The notes under the pieces: model-generated | Databases searched by the model: none | What the model was told of the DNA's origin: nothing | What the model saw: the letters and a program-made list of their open reading frames with translations, nothing else | Shown: positions 4,715 through 9,025 of the stretch, in pieces | How the letters are laid out: the number at the start of each line of letters is the position of its first letter | How positions within the stretch are numbered: position 1 is the stretch's first letter | Program-made: the position numbers and the translations under genes | Assembly: GCA_022865725.1 (NCBI GenBank) | Contig: JALHTP010000125.1 | Coordinates: 1 to 9,025, forward strand | DNA from: Methyloceanibacter sp. | GTDB taxonomy: Bacteria > Pseudomonadota > Alphaproteobacteria > Rhizobiales > Methyloligellaceae | Reading direction: 5' to 3' | DNA length: 9,025 nt

Positions 4715-6319
4715 ATGGCACATAGCGCCCATGCCGAAGAAGCCCATCACGAGGACCATCCCACCTTCGTGCGGCGCTGGCTCTTTTCGACCAATCACAA
4801 GGACATCGGCACGCTGTACCTGGTCCTTGCCATGGTCGGTGGCATTGTAGGCGGCTTGCTGTCGATGGGCATGCGCATGGAGCTCATGGAGCCCGGCATG
4901 CAGATTTTCGGCAATCCCGAGATGTTCAACGTCTTCGTCACCGCCCACGGGCTGATCATGGTGTTCTTCATGGTCATGCCGGCGACCATGGGCGGATTCG
5001 GCAACTGGATGGTGCCGCTGATGATCGGCGCCCCCGACATGGCCTTCCCGCGCCTGAATAACATCTCCTTCTGGCTGGTCGCCGCCGCCTTCACGCTGCT
5101 CGTCACCTCCTTGTTCATGCCTGGACCGCCCGGCACGAATGGCGTGGCCGGGGGCTGGACGATGTATGCGCCGCTTTCCACCAAGGGTACGCCCGGACCT
5201 GCCGTGGACTTCGCCATCCTGGCGCTGCATCTCGCCGGCGCCTCCTCGATCCTTGGCGCCATCAACTTCATCACCACCATCTTCAACATGCGCGCGCCTG
5301 GCATGACGCTGCACAAGATGCCGCTCTTCGTCTGGTCGGTGCTGGTGACCGCCTTCCTGCTGCTCTTGTCGCTGCCCGTGCTGGCCGGCGCCATCACCAT
5401 GCTGCTGACCGACCGCAATTTCGGCACGGCGTTCTTCGATAGCGCCCATGGCGGCGATCCGCTGCTGTGGCAGCATCTGTTCTGGTTCTTCGGCCATCCG
5501 GAAGTGTACATCCTCATCATTCCGGGCTTCGGCATGGTGAGTCAGATCGTCTCGACCTTCTCCCGGAAGCCGGTGTTCGGCTATCTCGGCATGGCCTATG
5601 CCATGGTCGCCATCGGCGTGATTGGCTTCGTCGTCTGGGCCCATCACATGTACGCCGCCGGCATCAACGTGAACACGCAAGCCTATTTCGTGTTCGCCAC
5701 CATGGTCATCGCGGTGCCCACCGGCGTGAAGATCTTCTCCTGGATCGCCACCATGTGGGGCGGGTCGATCAGCTTCCGCACACCGATGCTGTGGGCTCTA
5801 GGCTTCATCTTCCTGTTCACCATCGGCGGCGTCACCGGCGTGGTCCTTGCCAATGCCGGCGTGGACCGCTCGATGCACGACACCTATTACGTGGTCGCCC
5901 ATTTCCACTACGTGCTGTCGCTCGGCGCCGTGTTCTCCATCTTCGGCGCCTGGTACTACTGGTCGCCGAAGATGACGGGCTACATGTATTCCGAAACGGT
6001 GGGCAAGCTGCATTTCTGGCTGATGTTCATCGGCGCCAACCTCGCCTTCTTCCCGCAGCACTTCTTGGGCCTTGCCGGCATGCCGCGCCGCTATGCGGAT
6101 TACCCGGATGCGTTCGCCGGCTGGAACTTCGTCTCCTCCATTGGGTCCTACGTCGCCTTCGCGGGCTTCCTAGTGTTCCTGTACGGCATCGTCGCCCAGT
6201 TCGCGCGCAAGGTGCCGGCAGGCGCCAATCCTTGGGGAGCCGGCGCCACGACGCTGGAATGGACGGTGTCGTCGCCGCCGCCTTTCCACAGCTACGAGAC
6301 GCTGCCGCGCATCAAATGA
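4715..6319 (+). CDS. coxA: cytochrome c oxidase subunit I (A-type aa3)
   Basis: Subunit I is the catalytic, proton-pumping core that reduces O2 to water at the heme a3-CuB centre. The 534-residue protein has the usual length and about 12 membrane helices. Ligands seen are H78 and H398 (low-spin heme a), H396 (heme a3), and H261, H310 and H311 (CuB). Y265 in GHPEVY is the residue expected to cross-link to the CuB histidine. E263 in the same motif, D108 and N115 in GAPDMAFPRLNN (D channel) and K339 (K channel) mark the A1-type pump. RR at 458-459 faces the heme propionates. The His-rich N-terminus (HSAHAEEAHHEDH) is cytoplasmic. AAGGAAG at 4702-4708 is a good ribosome binding site 6 nt before ATG 4715. 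Its partners are coxB upstream and coxC downstream; ctaB and ctaG supply its heme a precursor and CuB copper. The stop overlaps a 22-codon micro-ORF. Confidence 0.98.
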   Translation: MAHSAHAEEAHHEDHPTFVRRWLFSTNHKDIGTLYLVLAMVGGIVGGLLSMGMRMELMEPGMQIFGNPEMFNVFVTAHGLIMVFFMVMPATMGGFGNWMVPLMIGAPDMAFPRLNNISFWLVAAAFTLLVTSLFMPGPPGTNGVAGGWTMYAPLSTKGTPGPAVDFAILALHLAGASSILGAINFITTIFNMRAPGMTLHKMPLFVWSVLVTAFLLLLSLPVLAGAITMLLTDRNFGTAFFDSAHGGDPLLWQHLFWFFGHPEVYILIIPGFGMVSQIVSTFSRKPVFGYLGMAYAMVAIGVIGFVVWAHHMYAAGINVNTQAYFVFATMVIAVPTGVKIFSWIATMWGGSISFRTPMLWALGFIFLFTIGGVTGVVLANAGVDRSMHDTYYVVAHFHYVLSLGAVFSIFGAWYYWSPKMTGYMYSETVGKLHFWLMFIGANLAFFPQHFLGLAGMPRRYADYPDAFAGWNFVSSIGSYVAFAGFLVFLYGIVAQFARKVPAGANPWGAGATTLEWTVSSPPPFHSYETLPRIK

Positions 6320-6384
6320 GGATCGTTGCAGCGAGGTTCGGCGCGGCCGGATTTGGTGCAGCTTCACGGCGATTGAGTGAGTAA
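6316..6384 (+). CDS. possible 22-codon micro-ORF bridging coxA and ctaB
   Basis: An ATG at 6316 overlaps the coxA stop as ATGA. The frame runs 22 codons to a TAA at 6382-6384, three bases before the ctaB ATG. The peptide would begin MRIVAARF and end SRRLSE, a basic sequence of no known family. Its third codon positions are less GC-rich than those of the flanking genes, which argues against selection for a product. It could still carry ribosomes from coxA to ctaB by termination and re-initiation. Chance is a real alternative. Confidence 0.2.
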   Translation: MRIVAARFGAAGFGAASRRLSE

Positions 6385-6387
6385 GGC

Positions 6388-7344
6388 ATGGCCGACGTCG
6401 CATATCCTGTAACAGCCGGTGCGGCCGCAACCGAGTCCGGGGGCGACGTCGCCGACTATGTCGCCCTGATGAAGCCGCGGGTGATGTTCCTCGTGGTGTT
6501 CACGGCGCTCGTCGGTCTCGTCGCGGCGCCGGGCTCCATGCATCCGGTGCTCACCATCGCATCGCTGATCTGCATTGCGGCGGGCGCCGGCGCCTCGGGC
6601 GCGCTCAACATGTGGTACGACGCCGATATCGATGCGGCCATGGAGCGCACTGCCGAGCGCCCGGTCCCGCGCGGACGGGTGACGCCCGAGGAAGCGCGCT
6701 CGTTCGGCGCGGTGCTTGCCGTGGGCTCGGTGTTTTGCCTCGGGCTGATGGCGAATTGGCTCGCCGCCGCGCTGCTCGCGCTCACCATCGGCTTTTACGT
6801 CTTCGTCTATACGATGTGGCTCAAGCGGACGACGCCGCAGAACATCGTCATTGGCGGCGCCGCCGGCGCCGTGCCGCCGATGATCGGCTGGGCCGCCGCG
6901 ACCGGTGGCTTGAGCCTCGAGCCCTTCGTTCTGTTTCTCATCATCTTCGTCTGGACGCCGCCTCATTTCTGGGCGCTCGCGCTGCTCAGGACGCGCGACT
7001 ACGCCAAGGCCGGCGTGCCGATGCTGCCGGTGGTCGCGGGCCCCGACGCCACCAGGCGCCAGATCCTGATCTATAGCCTCATTCTCGCGCCGGTCGGCAT
7101 GGTGCCCTCGGTCATCGGCCTCGGCGGCATGCTCTATACGGTCGCGGCGTCCGTGCTCGGCTCGCTGTTCGTCGTCATGGCCTACGACTGCTACTCGGAG
7201 AGGGAAGGGGAGGCCGCTGACCGCGCCGCGAAAAACCTTTTCGCCTATTCGGTGCTTTACCTCTTTCTCCTGTTCGCGGTTCTTCTCGTCGAGCAGGGCT
7301 TCGGCATTAATGGCGGCGCGTTGCCGTCACTCTGGGTTTTGTGA
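6388..7344 (+). CDS. ctaB: protoheme IX farnesyltransferase (heme O synthase)
   Basis: CtaB (Cox10) transfers a farnesyl group to the vinyl side chain of protoheme IX, giving heme O, the precursor of the heme a used by CoxA. The 318-residue inner-membrane protein of the UbiA superfamily has about nine hydrophobic segments. The first Asp-rich site is NMWYDADID at 74-82, followed by RTAERPVPRGRV (87-98), both diagnostic of this family. YTMWLKRTTPQNIVIGG (141-157) and the WTPPHFWALALL segment (189-200) with DYAKAGVPMLPVV (204-216) complete the signature. ATG 6388 is preceded by GAGTAAGG (6379-6386), a serviceable but close ribosome binding site. The stop TGA shares one base with the ATG of the coxF-like gene, implying coupled translation. 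The enzyme that oxidises heme O to heme A (ctaA/cox15) is not in the window. Confidence 0.97.
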   Translation: MADVAYPVTAGAAATESGGDVADYVALMKPRVMFLVVFTALVGLVAAPGSMHPVLTIASLICIAAGAGASGALNMWYDADIDAAMERTAERPVPRGRVTPEEARSFGAVLAVGSVFCLGLMANWLAAALLALTIGFYVFVYTMWLKRTTPQNIVIGGAAGAVPPMIGWAAATGGLSLEPFVLFLIIFVWTPPHFWALALLRTRDYAKAGVPMLPVVAGPDATRRQILIYSLILAPVGMVPSVIGLGGMLYTVAASVLGSLFVVMAYDCYSEREGEAADRAAKNLFAYSVLYLFLLFAVLLVEQGFGINGGALPSLWVL

Positions 7345-7487
7345 TGCAAGATGCGGAAAAGGAACGCCAACGCCGCCAACGCATGCGATCTCTTGCCATC
7401 GCCTGGGTCCTGGCGGTGCTCGTGGTGCTGTTCTTCATCGTTACCATCGTCAGGCTCGGCGGCAACGTGGCCGTCCGGCCGCTCTGA
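7344..7487 (+). CDS. coxF: CoxF-like small membrane protein of the oxidase operon
   Basis: A 47-residue protein starts at an ATG that overlaps the ctaB stop by one base (TGATG). It ends 15 bp before the chosen ctaG start. Its layout is a charged N-terminus (MQDAEKERQRRQRMRS), one membrane helix at about 17-36, and a short tail LGGNVAVRPL. This size, topology and position between ctaB and ctaG match the small CoxF-type proteins annotated in Hyphomicrobiales cox operons. By family practice these are called cytochrome oxidase assembly proteins, with a role that is not well defined. The many positive charges before the helix predict that the N-terminus stays in the cytoplasm. The gene is short enough to be dropped by length-limited gene calling. 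The name is assigned by position and shape, so it is less certain than its neighbours; that it is a real gene is well supported by the coupling. Confidence 0.75.
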   Translation: MQDAEKERQRRQRMRSLAIAWVLAVLVVLFFIVTIVRLGGNVAVRPL

Positions 7488-7502
7488 GCTTTGACCAATC
7501 CC

Positions 7503-8099
7503 ATGACCAAGACCGGAAACGAAAGGGACAAGCAGCAGCGCCGCCACGGCGCGGTCGCGCTTTCCCTTGTCGCGCTGGTTGCCGCCATGACGGGCCTCGC
7601 CTTTGCGTCCGTGCCGCTCTACCGCATGTTCTGCAAGGCAACCGGCTATGGCGGTCTGCCCCAGCGTGCCGAACGTGCGCCTGACCAGATTCTCGACCGC
7701 ACCATCCGCATCCGCTTCGACGCCAATGTCGATCACGGCCTGCCTTGGACCTTCGTGCCGGATCAGCGCGTGATCGATATCAAGATCGGCGAGACCGCGC
7801 TCGCCTTCTTCAAGGCGTCAAACACGTCAGATGCTCCGGTCGCGGGCACTGCCGTCTTCAACGTGGTGCCCGAGCTCGCCGGACACTACTTCACCAAGAT
7901 CGAGTGCTTCTGCTTCAAGGAGCAGACGCTTGCGGCGGGTGCCAGCGTCGAGATGCCGGTGACCTTCTTCGTCGATCCCAAGATCGTCGACGACGAGGAC
8001 ACCAAGAACATCTCCGAGATCACCTTGTCCTATACCTTTTACCGCACCGGCAAGGATCCCGGCGTCGCCGCCGCGCCGCCGGCCGGCAATTCGGGGTAG
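7503..8099 (+). CDS. ctaG: cytochrome c oxidase assembly protein CtaG (Cox11)
   Basis: CtaG/Cox11 is an inner-membrane copper chaperone that delivers copper to the CuB site of subunit I. The 198-residue protein has a short basic N-terminus, one membrane helix (about 17-36) and a periplasmic immunoglobulin-like domain. Key cysteines are present: C44 in YRMFCKATG just after the helix, and the copper-binding pair C135 and C137 in ECFCFKEQTL. Other family blocks are NTSD (107-110), FNVVPELAGHYFTKI (119-133) and MPVTFFVDP (151-159). The start is uncertain: ATG 7503 gives the usual N-terminus, while an in-frame TTG at 7491 would add four residues; neither has a clear ribosome binding site. Translation may depend on coupling to coxF, which ends 15 bp upstream. 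A Pro/Ala-rich tail ends the protein. coxC follows after 60 bp containing a strong hairpin. Confidence 0.95.
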   Translation: MTKTGNERDKQQRRHGAVALSLVALVAAMTGLAFASVPLYRMFCKATGYGGLPQRAERAPDQILDRTIRIRFDANVDHGLPWTFVPDQRVIDIKIGETALAFFKASNTSDAPVAGTAVFNVVPELAGHYFTKIECFCFKEQTLAAGASVEMPVTFFVDPKIVDDEDTKNISEITLSYTFYRTGKDPGVAAAPPAGNSG

Positions 8100-8112
8100 T
8101 GACGACAGAGCA

Positions 8113-8133
8113 TTGAGGCGGGCACCGCCTCGA
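8113..8133 (+). other. intercistronic hairpin between ctaG and coxC
   Basis: GAGGCGG (8115-8121) pairs perfectly with CCGCCTC (8125-8131) across a 3-nt GCA loop. A G-U pair and an A-U pair (8114/8132 and 8113/8133) extend it to 9 bp. It lies 13 nt after the ctaG stop and 26 nt before the coxC start. No T tract follows, so termination is unlikely. It could protect or delimit an mRNA segment, as intercistronic hairpins do in other multi-gene bioenergetic operons. Confidence 0.55.
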
Positions 8134-8159
8134 CAAGATTGGGGAAACTGGAGCAAGCC

Positions 8160-9025
8160 ATGGCCGAAGCGCACGCCAAACATCACGACTATCATCTCGT
8201 CAATCCGAGTCCATGGCCGCTGGTCGGCGGTATCGGCGCGCTGACGCTCGCCATCGGCGCGGTCCTCTTTTTCATTTCGAAAAAGGCCGGCACGCCGCAT
8301 CTTTGGTACGTGCTCCCGGGTCTCGCGATCGTCATTTTCACTATGTTCGCCTGGTGGCGTGACGTGATCCAGGAGGCGCATGAGGGTTACGAGACGCCGG
8401 TCGTGCAACTCCATCTGCGCTACGGCATGATCCTCTTCATCGCGTCGGAGGTGATGTTCTTCGTCGCCTGGTTCTGGGCTTATTTCGACGTGGCGCTCTA
8501 TCCCGACGATGCCGTGACCTATGTCCGCACCCAGGTGCTCGGCGGCCAGTGGCCGCCCATCCCGAGTGCGGATACCGACATCGCCGGCCTCGGCAGCTTC
8601 AGGCACACCTTCGATCCCTGGGGCCTGCCCTTCGTCAACACGCTGATCCTGCTTACCTCGGGCACGACGGTGACCTGGGCGCACCATTCGCTGATCGAGA
8701 ACGATCGCAGAGGTCTGGTGCTCGGGCTCGCCTGCACCATCGTCCTCGGCATCCTGTTCACCACCTGCCAGGCCTATGAGTACATTCATTCCGGCTTCGG
8801 CTTCGCCAACCACATCTACGGCTCGACCTTCTTCATGGCGACGGGCTTCCATGGTTTCCACGTCATCGTCGGCACCATCTTTCTCACGGTGTGCCTGATC
8901 CGGGCGATGCGCGGCGACTTCACCCCGAAGCAGCATTTCGGCTTCGAGGCCGCCGCCTGGTATTGGCACTTCGTCGACGTGGTGTGGCTGTTCCTGTTCA
9001 CCTGCATCTATGTGTGGGGAGCGGG
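8160..9025 (+). CDS. coxC: cytochrome c oxidase subunit III (3' end cut by window edge)
   Basis: Subunit III is a membrane subunit without metal cofactors that stabilises subunit I and helps sustain proton uptake through its D channel. The window holds 288 codons plus two bases with no stop; relatives end soon after IYVWG, so perhaps ten residues are missing. Seven hydrophobic segments are visible, starting after HLVNPSPWPLVG (12-23). The conserved glutamate of helix 3 is E97 in ASEVMFFVAWFWAYF. Further signatures are QAYEY (204-208), GSTFFMATGFHGFHVIVG (221-238) and WYWHFVDVVWLFLF (267-280). An insertion between helices 3 and 4 (about 110-152, GGQWPPIP) is of the type I associate with alphaproteobacterial CoxC. 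ATG 8160 is preceded by GGAG (8150-8153) at 6 nt, a good site. It is the third structural subunit of the operon, and translation starts independently of ctaG, 60 bp away. Confidence 0.96.
   Translation, partial: MAEAHAKHHDYHLVNPSPWPLVGGIGALTLAIGAVLFFISKKAGTPHLWYVLPGLAIVIFTMFAWWRDVIQEAHEGYETPVVQLHLRYGMILFIASEVMFFVAWFWAYFDVALYPDDAVTYVRTQVLGGQWPPIPSADTDIAGLGSFRHTFDPWGLPFVNTLILLTSGTTVTWAHHSLIENDRRGLVLGLACTIVLGILFTTCQAYEYIHSGFGFANHIYGSTFFMATGFHGFHVIVGTIFLTVCLIRAMRGDFTPKQHFGFEAAAWYWHFVDVVWLFLFTCIYVWGA

Noticed and set aside
4684..4725. A 13-codon ORF (MTEKKIKEDSHGT) overlapping the coxA start
   Set aside because: It has no ribosome binding site of its own and its length is unremarkable by chance. 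It merely reads through the coxA Shine-Dalgarno region in another frame.
5467..6384. A 305-codon plus-strand frame overlapping the 3' half of coxA
   Set aside because: It is an arginine/histidine-rich out-of-frame reading of coxA. Only its last 22 codons, outside coxA, are considered separately as a micro-ORF.

Overview
The window is GC-rich DNA with dense, plainly chromosomal housekeeping genes. The protein types and their order suggest an alphaproteobacterium, most likely of the Hyphomicrobiales (Rhizobiales). The evidence is a plant-type glutamate-cysteine ligase, an IalB-family secreted protein, and an aa3 oxidase cluster ordered coxB-coxA-ctaB-coxF-ctaG-coxC. I saw no mobile element, tRNA, rRNA or CRISPR array.

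Left part (1-2574): the 5' end of ubiA (ubiquinone synthesis) runs off the left edge on the minus strand. It is divergent from rsmE (16S rRNA U1498 methyltransferase) and gshA (first step of glutathione synthesis), both on the plus strand. A 16-bp sequence is tandemly duplicated immediately before the rsmE start codon.

Middle (2575-3803): after gshA there is a compact stretch with a promoter-like sequence, two hairpins and a very strong intrinsic terminator. It looks like either a structured gshA 3' UTR or a stand-alone small RNA of about 105 nt. This is the least explained part of the window and the best candidate for something undescribed. A minus-strand gene for a secreted IalB-family protein follows. 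Next is a gene-free 448-bp region that must hold the control sequences for IalB and the oxidase operon; it contains three copies of an 8-mer and one hairpin.

Right part (3804-9025): the cytochrome c oxidase operon. Structural subunits II (coxB), I (coxA) and III (coxC, cut by the right edge) are interleaved with assembly genes: ctaB (heme O synthase, supplying the heme a precursor), a 47-residue coxF-like membrane protein missed by length-limited gene calling, and ctaG (Cox11, copper delivery to CuB). Together they encode the core and much of the cofactor supply of a proton-pumping A-type aa3 terminal oxidase. Stop/start overlaps, a bridging micro-ORF and an intercistronic hairpin suggest that expression is tuned within the transcript.
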